A stretch of 64,000 nt of DNA from Chloroflexi bacterium AL-N1 (GCA_013122435.1 WYDT01000014.1:124001-188000); one strand, 5' to 3'; counted from the stretch's first letter, positions 16,590-25,776 are shown. The notes: generated from the letters alone by a model not told the origin. Made by a program: numbers and translations.

Positions 16590-17540
16590 ATGAGTGAGAT
16601 AGTGATCGAAACCAAAGAACTGACCAAGAAGTATAATGACTTTGTCGCCGTTGATACGCTGAATCTATCTATTGGTCAGGGAGAAGTATTTGGGCTATTG
16701 GGTCCGAACGGCTCTGGCAAAACTACGACCATTTTGATGCTGCTTGGGCTGACTGAACCGACGTCTGGAGAGGTTCGTGTGCTGGGACTCGATCCGGTTC
16801 GTAAGCCTTTGAGTGTCAAAGCACGGGTAGGCTATTTGCCTGATCAGATTGGCTTTTATGACGAACTGACGGCACGTGAGAACCTTATTTACATTGCCAA
16901 ACTCAACGGCCTTTCCCGCAAAGAAGGGTATAGCCGTATTGATGTGGCTATTGAACGTATGGGTCTGGGTGATGCTACCAATCGACCAGTTGGCACCTTC
17001 TCACGTGGTATGCGCCAACGGTTAGGTGTAGCTGAGTTGTTGATCAAACAACCACAAATCATCATTATGGATGAACCGACGCTGGGACTAGATCCCGAAG
17101 CAGCCCGACTCTTTCTCGATATCATTCGTGATCTCAAGCGTGATGGAATTACGATTTTGCTTTCCTCCCATTTGCTCTATCAGGTCCAGGCGGTATGTGA
17201 TCGAGTCGGTCTGTTTTACCGTGGACAAGTTGTGCTTGAGGGCAGTGTCAAAGAACTTGCACAACGCATTCTCCAGGGTGCGTATCGTATTGAGCTTGAA
17301 GCAGTTGGTGCAACAGCTACTATAGAAGAGACGCTACACAAACTGCCAAAGGTTGTTTCAGTACAGCGATCAGGGCAAGATATGTACGTCATTGAAACGC
17401 GTGATGATGTGCGCTCTGAGGTTGCCAGTGCGGTTATTAGTGCAGGAGGCCAGCTCAAGTCGCTGGATATGGATGAGCCAAATCTCGACGATATTTATAC
17501 CCGTTACTTCCAGGAGGTGGAGCATGGCACAGCAGCTTGA
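16590..17540 (+). CDS. ABC-2 exporter ATP-binding protein
   Basis: The 316 residues show Walker A GPNGSGKTTT (about 39-48), signature FSRGMRQR (about 137), Walker B IIIMDEPTLGLD (about 156) and the switch His in SSHLL. A 90-residue C-terminal extension (after 225) is of the CcmA/DrrA exporter type. The start is 21 nt after the NEW3 gene with a G-rich site. The 3' end overlaps the permease start by 17 nt, which implies coupled translation. Confidence 0.92.
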   Translation: MSEIVIETKELTKKYNDFVAVDTLNLSIGQGEVFGLLGPNGSGKTTTILMLLGLTEPTSGEVRVLGLDPVRKPLSVKARVGYLPDQIGFYDELTARENLIYIAKLNGLSRKEGYSRIDVAIERMGLGDATNRPVGTFSRGMRQRLGVAELLIKQPQIIIMDEPTLGLDPEAARLFLDIIRDLKRDGITILLSSHLLYQVQAVCDRVGLFYRGQVVLEGSVKELAQRILQGAYRIELEAVGATATIEETLHKLPKVVSVQRSGQDMYVIETRDDVRSEVASAVISAGGQLKSLDMDEPNLDDIYTRYFQEVEHGTAA

Positions 17541-18504
17541 ACAGTCCCCGTTACAGGTGCGTGAAGGGTCGCCATGGACAGGTTTGTGGGCGGTAGTTAC
17601 GAAAGATATGGCTGATCATCTAACCAGTATGCGTATGCGTATTCTGGATCTCTTGATTATCATAACTGCAGGTGTGACGGTCTTTGGTGCCATCCAAAAT
17701 CTTCAGACTAATGTTGCCGGTGAGCGTTTTCTCTTTCTGCAACTCTTTACCACGGCTCAGGAACCACTTCCGGCGTTTGTGGGCTTTCTTAGTTTTCTGG
17801 TGCCGCTGATTGCAATTGCCTTGGCTTTTGATGCAGTCAATGGTGAGTTTAATCGCCGTACATTATCGCGTATTCTGGCCCAACCGATCTATCGTGATGC
17901 GCTTTTGTTTGGCAAATTCCTGGCAGGATTGCTCACACTGACGCTGGTTCTGGCAGCGATCTGGTTGCTTATTATCGGTCTGGGCATTGTGCGTTTGGGC
18001 GTACCGCCGAGTGGTGAAGAAGTTGCGCGCAGCTTTTTGTTTCTGGTTGCCACGGTGTTCTATGGGGGCATATGGCTGGCGTTAGGAATGGTGTTCTCGA
18101 CTATTTTCCGCCAACCTGCGACAGCAGCATTAGGATCAATCGCCGTCTGGTTGTTCTTTACCATCTTCTGGAACATTATTGCTCAGGTGGGGGCAACGAT
18201 CCTGTCACCCTCTCAAACGGGGAATCTTCAGGATGCGATCTCTCAGGCAGAAACGGCGATCTTTCTATCTCGGCTTTCACCCAATACCTTGTATATTGAA
18301 GCAACAGTAGGTTTTCTCGTTCCCAATACTCGTTCATTCGGGTTTGTGTTTCCCACCCAACTCGAGGGTGCTATTGATGCACCTCTGCCATTGCTACAGA
18401 GTGTGCTGTTGATCTGGCCCCAGATGACAGGTCTTATCGCTGCAACGCTCCTGCTCTTTACCATTGCCTATGTGTTGTTCCAGCGACAGGAGATTCGTGC
18501 GTAG
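17524..18504 (+). CDS. ABC-2 type permease (NosY-like)
   Basis: From the ATG at 17524 (GGAGGTGG site inside the ATPase gene) the product is 326 residues with six predicted transmembrane helices. Segments such as FNRRTLSRILAQPIYRDALLFGKFLAG are characteristic of NosY/COG1277 permeases. It works with the ATPase at 16590 and probably with the NEW3 protein. A terminator follows directly. Confidence 0.9.
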   Translation: MAQQLEQSPLQVREGSPWTGLWAVVTKDMADHLTSMRMRILDLLIIITAGVTVFGAIQNLQTNVAGERFLFLQLFTTAQEPLPAFVGFLSFLVPLIAIALAFDAVNGEFNRRTLSRILAQPIYRDALLFGKFLAGLLTLTLVLAAIWLLIIGLGIVRLGVPPSGEEVARSFLFLVATVFYGGIWLALGMVFSTIFRQPATAALGSIAVWLFFTIFWNIIAQVGATILSPSQTGNLQDAISQAETAIFLSRLSPNTLYIEATVGFLVPNTRSFGFVFPTQLEGAIDAPLPLLQSVLLIWPQMTGLIAATLLLFTIAYVLFQRQEIRA

Positions 18505-18514
18505 TTTTGACGAA

Positions 18515-18562
18515 GGGTACAGGGCTGATTATGACATGTTCTGTGCCCTATACTATTTCTTT
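18515..18562 (+). terminator. Terminator of the NEW3/ABC-2 operon
   Basis: GGGTACAG and CTGTGCCC pair over 8 bp with one GU pair across an 18-nt loop and are followed by TATACTATTTCTTTT. Confidence 0.65.
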
Positions 18563-18618
18563 TGAACCATAACAGCAAGGCTTTCAGATACGTACTCGTT
18601 ACAGTACCTCTATTTTGC

Positions 18619-18648
18619 TTGATTTCAATATAAAAGTTGTGATATAAT
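18619..18648 (+). promoter_or_regulatory. Promoter of the small secreted protein gene
   Basis: TTGATT (18619-18624), an 18-bp spacer and TATAAT (18643-18648). It gives a leader of about 195 nt before the ATG at 18850. Confidence 0.6.
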
Positions 18649-18657
18649 AAAATCAAG

Positions 18658-18770
18658 TCAGAATCCTCACACAAAGTAAAGACCCATAGTACTGCTCTTT
18701 CTGTTTGTTTGTTGGCATAATCAACAGCATAAGATTTTATTATGCTCCTGTGAGTATGTGTGAGTTCTGA
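18658..18770 (+). ncRNA. Structured 5' leader candidate
   Basis: Inside the long leader, TCAGAATCCTCACAC (18658-18672) pairs with GTGTGAGTTCTGA (18758-18770) apart from a small bulge, and encloses a perfect 7-bp hairpin AGCATAA / TTATGCT (18726-18746). This looks like a folded regulatory leader. It matches no riboswitch class I know. Confidence 0.35.
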
Positions 18771-18849
18771 TGTTTCCTGGTCTTATGTGGGTGGATTCTG
18801 ACTGATAACAACAATACTCGCTGTGTAATATCAAGGAGTTGTAACTACA

Positions 18850-19227
18850 ATGGAAAAGAAGGCTTTCTGGAGCTATAAGTATGTGCGTGGTTTGTTAGTG
18901 GGAATTCTGTTTGTTGCAGCTACCATAGTTGCAAGCTTGCCTCAGACGGCACAGCCTGTTGTAGCTAGTGGCACTTGTAACGGTCCTGCTGGAATGACTG
19001 GTTATTTTGCGGGATGGGGGTATGTCTCTAATCCAGTAACAGTTACTTGTTCCACAACTGTATCACGTATTCGGGTCTGGGGAGAGTTTTATATCAATGG
19101 GCAACGGGTAGATACAGCAGATGTGACTTGCTGGAATGCTAGTTCTTGTACCATGCCATCTATGTCAGGTTCAGCATCACAATCAGATCGATGGTCATCA
19201 GTCTACTGGTTTAACTACAGTTACTAA
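18850..19227 (+). CDS. Small secreted protein of unknown function
   Basis: A 125-residue protein with a clear signal peptide (hydrophobic about 13-30, probable cleavage near VVASG at 38-40) and a mature part of about 85 residues. The mature part is rich in Ser, Trp, Tyr and Gly with four Cys (two likely disulfides) and has no charged core. RBS AAGGAG. It is expressed from its own promoter with a long structured leader. I do not recognise a family; the composition suggests a small beta-rich extracellular protein. Confidence 0.65.
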   Translation: MEKKAFWSYKYVRGLLVGILFVAATIVASLPQTAQPVVASGTCNGPAGMTGYFAGWGYVSNPVTVTCSTTVSRIRVWGEFYINGQRVDTADVTCWNASSCTMPSMSGSASQSDRWSSVYWFNYSY

Positions 19228-19606
19228 CATGTTATAGATGTTAATGGTTACTAGTAAGATTCCACTCGCTCAATGTTGCTAGCACATGTTGAGGTGATTA
19301 AGAATCGGAAAATGCAGCGTATTGGGAAACCTCATCGAAACCCGTGCGCTGCAGTGAGAAGCCGAATAGTTGTGTGTTTGCATACATGTTATCTGCATGT
19401 ATAGTAAACTCAGCGAATGGTTTTGAAAAGGTAGAAATGTAAACCTTTTGACAACATAATTTGTTATTTTGGCTGTGTAAGTACACACTTTTGCTCCTTT
19501 GCAGCATAACAGCTAACCCGAAATATTTTCGTAAAATACCCCCGCATCGGATATTATAAGGCTCTGGTTTTTAGCAACAGGTATCTGTTTAGCTCTGGAG
19601 TCATGT
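19228..19606. other. Intergenic stretch, no gene seen
   Basis: No supported reading frame on either strand. There is no clear promoter for the GNAT gene apart from AT-rich DNA near 19515-19560. Confidence 0.4.
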
Positions 19607-20128
19607 ATGGATTCTACAATCACCAAAGAAACCATTGTCACCTATCTGGAAATGCATGCGCCACCTCAGCGTACTCGGCAGTGCCCGGTCCCGCCAGATA
19701 CACTGGTGATGCAGGCCGTGCAGCCCACCGCATCCTTCTACCGCTATCTGTACAACACGGTTGGCGAAACATGGGATTGGCACGAACGACGACGCATGAG
19801 CGATGATGAACTATGTGCGATTGTGCAGCATCCCGAAGTCTCTGTTTTTGTGGCCTATGTCGGTGGTGTGCCCGCCGGATACGCCGAGCTCGATGCTCGC
19901 CAATTACCTGATATCGAACTGGCCTACTTTGGCCTGTTGCCAGAGTTCATTGGTAAGGGACTGGGTGGTTTTTTACTCGACTGGGCCGTCGACCAAGCGT
20001 GGTCGTTCCAACCACACCGCCTCTGGGTACACACCTGCACCCTTGATCACCCGAACGCGCTGGCGGTGTACCAACGTGCCGGGTTTGTGTCATATAAACA
20101 AGAACGTGAACATGTTCAGTTGACATAA
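19607..20128 (+). CDS. GNAT-family N-acetyltransferase
   Basis: A 173-residue acetyl-CoA-dependent acetyltransferase fold. The central strands VFVAYVGGVPAGYAELD and DIELAYFGLLPEFIGKGLGGFLLDWAV include the acetyl-CoA pyrophosphate loop (xGKGLGG, about 125-131), and the C-terminal NALAVYQRAGF motif is typical. The target cannot be predicted. Start chosen at 19607 (CTGGAG upstream). It ends exactly where the convergent TrmH gene ends. Confidence 0.9.
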   Translation: MDSTITKETIVTYLEMHAPPQRTRQCPVPPDTLVMQAVQPTASFYRYLYNTVGETWDWHERRRMSDDELCAIVQHPEVSVFVAYVGGVPAGYAELDARQLPDIELAYFGLLPEFIGKGLGGFLLDWAVDQAWSFQPHRLWVHTCTLDHPNALAVYQRAGFVSYKQEREHVQLT

Positions 20129-20920
20129 TTATTGCTGTCGAAAAACCTCGTAGAGGAGCAAACTGGTTGCCACGGCCAGATTGAGCGAATCGCTCCGGCC
20201 TACCATAGGAATGTGCACGATAGCGTAACACAGATCCTGCATGGCAGGTGATAGTCCGGCTCTTTCGCTGCCCATCAGCACTACTAATGGTTTAGGGTAG
20301 GGTATGGCTCGATAGTCTAATGTCGCGGCAGGCGAGGTGCCGATCACACAGACATCATGGTGCTGAATCCAGTTGGTAAAGGCAGCGATGTTCGTGCGGA
20401 TGAGTTGTTGCGCGAAGATGGTGCCAACGCTTGCGCGAACAGAAGCTGGATCGTAGGGGTCGGTGGTATTCCCGATCAGCATGAGTCCGGTGCCACCGGC
20501 AGCATCGCTTGTACGCAGGATGGTGCCAAGATTGCCGGGGTACTGAACCGACTCAAGTGCGACCCAGCAGTGTGCAGGTGGTGGATTAAGGTATGTGAGT
20601 TTGCCCCAGCGCTGTTGGACGACTGCTGCAATCCCTTGCGTGGCGTCTCTCGGTACTAGACTGGCGAACACTTCTTTCGTGACAGTCAGACAGGGTGCAC
20701 TGCTCTGGCATGCTTTTTCTACCAATTCATATCCATAAGAACTGTTTATGAGGTCTGGTGCGACCACGAGCGTTTCAACAGGTGCCTGCAAGTGGAGTGC
20801 TTCTGCCACGGCGTGGAGCCCTTCGACAAAAAAGCAACCTGTGCGATCACGTTCCTTGCGGTGGCGTAGGGCACGAATCTGCTTAATGCGTGGGTTGTGA
20901 GGGCTGGATATTGGTATCAT
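20129..20920 (-). CDS. TrmH/SpoU-family RNA 2'-O-methyltransferase
   Basis: The 263 residues show a substrate-binding N-terminal domain (ISSPHNPRIKQIRALRHRKERDRTGCFFVEG) and the SPOUT domain with its three motifs: NLGTILRTSDAAG, LVVLMGSERAGLS and SDSLNLAVATSLLLYE. It methylates ribose 2'-OH in rRNA or tRNA using AdoMet. The ATG at 20920 is preceded by GGAGG; the in-frame ATG at 20932 overlaps that site and is less likely. The exact RNA target is not known. Confidence 0.93.
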   Translation of the reverse strand: MIPISSPHNPRIKQIRALRHRKERDRTGCFFVEGLHAVAEALHLQAPVETLVVAPDLINSSYGYELVEKACQSSAPCLTVTKEVFASLVPRDATQGIAAVVQQRWGKLTYLNPPPAHCWVALESVQYPGNLGTILRTSDAAGGTGLMLIGNTTDPYDPASVRASVGTIFAQQLIRTNIAAFTNWIQHHDVCVIGTSPAATLDYRAIPYPKPLVVLMGSERAGLSPAMQDLCYAIVHIPMVGRSDSLNLAVATSLLLYEVFRQQ

Positions 20921-21230
20921 AGAATCCTCCATGTTGCGGACGCGGCAGCACAGGGTCAGACACCAGAAGAATCAAGAAGCCGTGAACCCTGTACTGGCCC
21001 ACGACTGCTTGCTATATGATTTGAGTAAAGCTTTACATTATGTCATGTTGAATTTAGGCGCAGTACGGCAAGGGAACACGGCTTGCGCCGCTTGGGGCAG
21101 ACCACCAGTTGCCAATACTATTGCCCATGGAACTCATTGCTATCTCCGTGTATGCTGCGATTATGCTGGTCACTTTACCATTGATATGCTTTCATCGCAT
21201 CAGTCGAAGGATGGAGATTTATTATTTTCC
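20921..21230. other. Intergenic stretch, no gene seen
   Basis: No frame with a ribosome site and sensible composition. The stretch separates the TrmH gene from the interrupted gene at 21231. Confidence 0.4.
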
Positions 21231-21731
21231 TCAATCTATCAAGGTCATAACAGATCGAAAGAGTGCTAAACCATTTGCCAATGTTGCCCGTAGCAGCAGC
21301 AATTCATCGTCAGACCAGACAGGTATGTAATGTTCTCCTGGTGGAGTCAACACAGGTAGATTGCTACCCCAGAAGAGCTTTTCATACACTGTGTATGTTT
21401 CCGTATCATCCGGTCTAAACGTAGCACCAACTGATACCGCTACATTGTCAAAGAGGTTCCACGCATTCAGAAATGCTTTACAATCCACATCGGCTGACAG
21501 GATACATTGGAGCCAGCGTGCGATGAGATCCAGGTCGTGTAGAACTGGCGTTTCTTCCTGGACCCCAAGCTGGTGCGCTGTTGCATAGGTGTGTGCGTGT
21601 AACAGTGATGAGAAACAGGTTCCCAAACCATCAGGTTGCAGTACGACACTGTCCTTGTCGTTGCTAAACCAGATCAGATAGCCGATGGTACCGTTGAGTT
21701 GTTATAAGAGATGATAGTATGTTGCTGTCAT
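21231..21731 (-). pseudogene. Unknown gene with an in-frame TAA at codon 10
   Basis: A frame opens at ATG 21731 and runs to 21231 (166 codons) but contains TAA at 21704-21702: MTATYYHLL, stop, QLNGTIGYLIWFSNDKD and so on. No ATG occurs between this stop and the well-formed rest of the protein; the first possible alternative is TTG at 21626, which would remove 26 further residues that read like normal protein. A single C-to-T change (CAA to TAA) explains it. The family is not recognised; the sequence suggests a small cytoplasmic alpha/beta protein. Decay, sequence error or a short leader peptide are the options. Confidence 0.55.
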
Positions 21732-21807
21732 TGGCTTGGCTCTGTAATTCAGTGTGAAAGCTTTGTCAGCATATTATAGCGGCTATAACCTGACTACAGA
21801 TAGAAGC

Positions 21808-22158
21808 CTAACAAGATACCTCAATCATAAATCCTCCTGGTGCTTGAAAATAGAACGCCCAGCCTCCATGAAGATCCCGAGGTGCAGGTATATCGAATCC
21901 GTCATCCCGCAGACGTTGATAGATATCATCCACCTGTTCTTTGCTCTCCTGTGTAAAGCCAATATGGAAACTTTTGGGGTAAATGATGTTGGACTCCTCA
22001 CCGCCTTTCATCAACACAAGCGTTAAGCCGTTGTCATCAAGTAACCCAGCCATCTTGTCAGTCCCTACACCCATGTTTTGTAATCCAAAATATGTTTCCA
22101 GGAACTGATGCGCCTCCAAAACATGGGTGACAGTGAGGTTAAGATGATTCAATTTCAT
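21808..22158 (-). CDS. VOC-superfamily (glyoxalase-like) protein
   Basis: The complete 116-residue protein has two beta-alpha-beta-beta-beta units: MKLNHLNLTVTHVLEAHQFLETYFGL and FHIGFTQESKEQVDDIYQRLRDDG. It ends in GGWAFYFQAPGGFMIEVSC with the usual metal-site Glu. The fold covers glyoxalases, dioxygenases and antibiotic-binding proteins; the reaction is unknown. The first 39 codons and about 95 bp of upstream DNA are duplicated at 25445-25654. Confidence 0.85.
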   Translation of the reverse strand: MKLNHLNLTVTHVLEAHQFLETYFGLQNMGVGTDKMAGLLDDNGLTLVLMKGGEESNIIYPKSFHIGFTQESKEQVDDIYQRLRDDGFDIPAPRDLHGGWAFYFQAPGGFMIEVSC

Positions 22159-22254
22159 GATGCCATGCTCCTTATGGAAATACAGATAACATACTGGATA
22201 TCATTCAAACCGTATACAAGCCAGCTAGCCTGTGGGTCAGCGATCAGAAGTTGA
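22045..22254. repeat. Direct repeat, copy A (intact VOC gene 5' end)
   Basis: Aligns with 25445-25654 at a constant offset of 3400 bp. The inner 130 bp differ at only about ten positions, and the outer part, upstream of the start codon, is more diverged but still alignable (shared CGATCAGAAGTTGA at the end). Confidence 0.85.
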
Positions 22255-22389
22255 TATGGTTGGCAAACCTCTGATGAGTTGCATGCCGCTTGCACTGGAA
22301 CTGGTTGCGATGTGCTCGAACGGCTGGCCAGCAGAAACGCAGAGGCCGGGGTCTGCAACACCGTAGGGTTTCGTCAACCGTATCCATTA

Positions 22390-23274
22390 CTACTCACAAC
22401 TCGTCATGCGCCGTACAGGTATCCAGATTTCATTGTGATAATCTTGTTCTGGAAGCTCCTCGCCCGCTGTCCAGACGATTTCCGGCCCATTATGGAACTC
22501 ATAACCGGATGTCGGCAACCATTCAGCGTAGATGCGTTCCCAGATGTCCTGTAACGCCTGTGGAAACGCACCCCGCACCGTAAAAACGGCCCAGGTGGAT
22601 GTCGGGACAGGTAACACATGCCATACATCCGAATGGGTGTGGGTGGTGGCAACGCCGATGATGTAGTCAAACATGGCTCCCTCATCGCGGCCCTCAGTGA
22701 AATTGCTGGTCGCGCTTAATAGTCCATCGGGGTCTGTGTCAGCCAGCGCATCCAATGTTTCAATGTCTGCTTCTGTCAGGGTTCTCCACATCGCCGCCAT
22801 TTCAGGATTGACACCCTGATGAACGAGGGAGAGTCGCCTGCGGATACCGACGATGTGAAATGCTTCTTTCTGGACAATGCGATACTTCATCTCATTGCCT
22901 CCGCGAATGGTCAACTGAAACGTCATCGGCAGAATCCCCTTGAGCGATGCGCCATGGCTGCGGGTTTCTGTTGGGGTGACGCCATGCACCTCCTGAAATG
23001 CTCTTGAAAATGCATCGGGGGAGGTATAGCCATACTTCAACGCCAGATCAATGACCTTGACGTCGCTTTGGCTCAGTTCAATGGCCGCCTGTGACATGCG
23101 CCTGCGCCGGATATATTCACTCAAAGACATCCCAGCCAGGAACGAGAACATCCGCCGAAAATGATGCTCAGAGCAGCCCGCACGCCGCGCCACCTGCGTG
23201 AAGTCGATAACGCTGTCCAGCTTCGTTTCGATGTAGGCCATTGCCAAGTTGAATTGTTTGAGTGTATCCATCAC
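22390..23274 (-). CDS. AraC-family regulator with GyrI-like effector domain
   Basis: The 294-residue protein has two helix-turn-helix motifs in the first 105 residues (DFTQVARRAGCSEHHFRRMF and KVIDLALKYGYTSPDAFSRAFQ). A C-terminal effector-binding domain of GyrI/AraC_E_bind type follows from about residue 128 (KYRIVQKEAFHIVGIRRRLS), like Rob and SoxS-related regulators that sense small hydrophobic molecules. It starts 6 nt after the ABC exporter gene on the same strand, so it probably controls that exporter. Confidence 0.9.
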   Translation of the reverse strand: MMDTLKQFNLAMAYIETKLDSVIDFTQVARRAGCSEHHFRRMFSFLAGMSLSEYIRRRRMSQAAIELSQSDVKVIDLALKYGYTSPDAFSRAFQEVHGVTPTETRSHGASLKGILPMTFQLTIRGGNEMKYRIVQKEAFHIVGIRRRLSLVHQGVNPEMAAMWRTLTEADIETLDALADTDPDGLLSATSNFTEGRDEGAMFDYIIGVATTHTHSDVWHVLPVPTSTWAVFTVRGAFPQALQDIWERIYAEWLPTSGYEFHNGPEIVWTAGEELPEQDYHNEIWIPVRRMTSCE

Positions 23275-23280
23275 AAGACC

Positions 23281-25119
23281 TTAGGTATACTGAGCGGCTT
23301 GCACTGTGTACAGTTGTGCATACGCTCCATTCAGGGCGATAAGCTCCATGTGTGTGCCGTACTCGGCGATCCTGCCATTTTCTAACACCGCGATTTTGTC
23401 CGCCATGCGGACGGTGCTGAAGCGATGCGAAATCAAGATGCTCGCACGGTTCTGTGCCAGATGAACGAATCGCTGATGAATGTCCAGCTCCGCTTCGGCA
23501 TCCAGCGCTGCTGTGGGTTCGTCCAGCAGCATGACATCGGCATTACGCATGTACATGCGGGCGATGGCGACTTTCTGCCACTGCCCACCCGATAAATCTG
23601 TACCGTCCTTTCCCGGTTCCACTAACCAGCGACTGAGCACCGTCTCATAGCCCTGTGGCAGATCGCGGATGAAGTCATCCACACCGACCTCCTGCGCTAC
23701 CCGGCGCACACGCTCCAGGTCGTCGATGTAGCGCGTATCGCCCAGGCCAATGTTCTCGCGTGCTGTCAAGTCATATTGGTTGAAGTCTTGCAGCACCGCA
23801 CCTAGCCGTTCACGCAGGGCCGCTGGTTCAAAATGCCGAATATCGATCCCGTCCCACAAAATCTCACCCTCCGTCGGATCATAGAAGCGCGTGAGCAGTT
23901 TGACAATCGTCGTTTTGCCCGCGCCGTTCAACCCGACCAGCGCCAGTGTCTCACCTTTGCGGATCGTCAGGTTGATACCTTTTAGCACGTCGTCAGCGTC
24001 ATCAGTATAGCGGAAGGACACATGACGCAGTTCGATGCCATGCGTCAGCGGCGGCACTTCCCGAGCCGGCTGCCGCTGCTCCAGGGAGGGCTGCAACGTC
24101 GTCAATGCCTCATAGTGCGAGAAAAACAGCGTGCGCTCGCTGAGACTGGCGACCGTCCATGCCATCGTGCTGAGGTGCTGCTGCATAGTGCGAACGGCTT
24201 CAATGTAGAGTGTCACATCGCCCAGGCTGATCCGCGTGGCGAAGGCTTGTGCGATCACGTAGATGTAACTACCTACTGTGAGGACAGCGGCGAACAGGTT
24301 CAGACCCGTATTGACACGCAGTTCCTCCTGGCTCAGTTCTCGGTAGCTTTGATGCACAGTCCCCATCACCCGCCGATACTGATTCAGAAAATAGTTGGCC
24401 AGATTGAACAAGCGGACTTCTTTGGCATACTGCGTCTGTGAGAGCAGCGTTCCCAGGTAATAAGCTTTGCGTTCGCTCGGGCTGTTGTACCAGCTTAATG
24501 CGAAACGATTGCGACTGAATCGCATCTGCGTGATGAACGCCGGGATGGTCGCCAGGAACAATACCAGAGCAAGCACGGGACTGAAGACTAGCACGATACC
24601 GATAAAACTGAGGATCGTTAGCAAACTACCAACGAAGCTGCTTGCGGAGCGGACCAACTCCGCTGGTGTCCATTGCAGGTGATCGGTTGCCTGTTCCAGG
24701 GTGTCATAAAAGCGTGGCGACTCAAAGTAATGCATTCCCTGTAAGAGCAGCAAGTGCGTGTAGATCAGGGTGCTGGTGTGCAATTGCAAGCGACGTGCCA
24801 TCTCCTCTGTCAGATAGGTATCCAGCGCAATCAAGCCTTGTGTAATGATGATGACCAGACCAAGCAACAAGACAAATGGTAAGAGATCGGTTTGGAAAGA
24901 GAAGACCGCTTCGGTTGTGAGAATCACCCCCAGACGGTCAAACATCAGCTTGAAGAGATAGGCACTCATAACGGGCAGCAAGGCCTGCAAGACGCGCAGG
25001 GTCAACGTCAGCAGCAGCACACGCGGTGCAGCATCGTAGGCGATTTTACCGATCTGAAAGAGATTGCGGAAGAAATGCCGCATGGTTTGATGGGCTGAAC
25101 GCTCACGAGGTGTAGACAA
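23281..25119 (-). CDS. ABC exporter (fused membrane and ATPase domains)
   Basis: A 612-residue half-transporter of the multidrug/lipid exporter type. Six membrane helices (about 25-325) are followed by an ATPase domain with Walker A GLNGAGKTT, signature DLSGGQWQK, Walker B VMLLDEPTAALD and switch His in LISHRFS. The reading frame stays open to 25416, but the upstream part does not resemble protein. I place the start at TTG 25119, which has AAGGAG eight bases before it; ATG 25083 is the alternative. It works as a homodimer or with a partner not seen here. It is cotranscribed with the AraC-type regulator. Confidence 0.9.
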   Translation of the reverse strand: MSTPRERSAHQTMRHFFRNLFQIGKIAYDAAPRVLLLTLTLRVLQALLPVMSAYLFKLMFDRLGVILTTEAVFSFQTDLLPFVLLLGLVIIITQGLIALDTYLTEEMARRLQLHTSTLIYTHLLLLQGMHYFESPRFYDTLEQATDHLQWTPAELVRSASSFVGSLLTILSFIGIVLVFSPVLALVLFLATIPAFITQMRFSRNRFALSWYNSPSERKAYYLGTLLSQTQYAKEVRLFNLANYFLNQYRRVMGTVHQSYRELSQEELRVNTGLNLFAAVLTVGSYIYVIAQAFATRISLGDVTLYIEAVRTMQQHLSTMAWTVASLSERTLFFSHYEALTTLQPSLEQRQPAREVPPLTHGIELRHVSFRYTDDADDVLKGINLTIRKGETLALVGLNGAGKTTIVKLLTRFYDPTEGEILWDGIDIRHFEPAALRERLGAVLQDFNQYDLTARENIGLGDTRYIDDLERVRRVAQEVGVDDFIRDLPQGYETVLSRWLVEPGKDGTDLSGGQWQKVAIARMYMRNADVMLLDEPTAALDAEAELDIHQRFVHLAQNRASILISHRFSTVRMADKIAVLENGRIAEYGTHMELIALNGAYAQLYTVQAAQYT

Positions 25120-25303
25120 TTGACAAACTCCTTGACCAGGTTTTCCAGAAAAAGCAATAGAGACAGTATAGCAAGGATGCTCGTCTGCTGTCCGACAATT
25201 GCTGGACAGATTTCGCAGGGTAGCTGCAGACTTCTGCGTTGGTCTGCTGGCTAAGCTGGTTGTTGGTCTTCGCACCAAAACGGCGGTGCAGCTTCTCACG
25301 AAC

Positions 25304-25558
25304 TCAGTATACGCGGCGCTTGTCGATGACCGCCCGTTCACTGATCGGTTCGGCATGTTTACTGTGCGCCGGCAGTTCGCACAGGTCGTCGTTCTTGTAC
25401 GGATACCCATCCACATCGGACGCGAACAGATCGTGGATCAGCCGCCCAGCCATCTTGTCAGCCCCTACACCCATGCTTTGTAATCCAAAAGACTTTTCCA
25501 AGAACTGATGCGCCTCCAAAACATGGGTGACAGTGAGGTTAAGATGATTCAGTTTCAT
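25304..25558 (-). pseudogene. Truncated duplicate of the VOC gene
   Basis: The first 39 residues nearly equal those of the VOC protein at 21808-22158 (MKLNHLNLTVTHVLEAHQFLE...), including the ribosome site. After KMAGR the sequence changes to unrelated DNA (LIHDLFASDVDGYPYKNDD...) and ends 45 residues later. It is a fragment left by a duplication or by insertion of the neighbouring block. The unrelated tail is not recognised. Confidence 0.8.
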
Positions 25559-25654
25559 GATGGTATGCTCCTTATCAAGATGTGTGTACCATATTGAATG
25601 TTAGGGACCCAGTATATTAGTCAGATAGTTTGTGGGGCATCGATCAGAAGTTGA
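25445..25654. repeat. Direct repeat, copy B (truncated VOC 5' end)
   Basis: Second copy of the 22045-22254 repeat in the same orientation. The two copies flank the ABC exporter/AraC pair. Confidence 0.85.
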
Positions 25655-25744
25655 AGGCTTTCCTGTTCGTTGGGACAGGTCGATGGTGCAGCCAAACTAC
25701 AACGACACTTTGTTGTTGACACCTTCATTCTCTCGTGTTATCAT

Positions 25745-25762
25745 TGAATGGTCGTTCATTCA
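25745..25762. promoter_or_regulatory. Palindromic operator upstream of the tetR gene
   Basis: TGAATG-gtcgtt-CATTCA is a perfect 6-bp dyad with a 6-bp spacer, 14 bp before the tetR start. GAATG/CATTC half-sites are common for TetR-family repressors; autoregulation is likely. Confidence 0.65.
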
Positions 25763-25776
25763 AAAAAGGTAACACA

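Noticed and set aside
23281..25416. Full 711-codon frame as the ABC exporter
   Set aside because: Codons above 25119 encode basic, low-complexity sequence unlike the family and overlap the truncated VOC fragment; a good AAGGAG site precedes TTG 25119.
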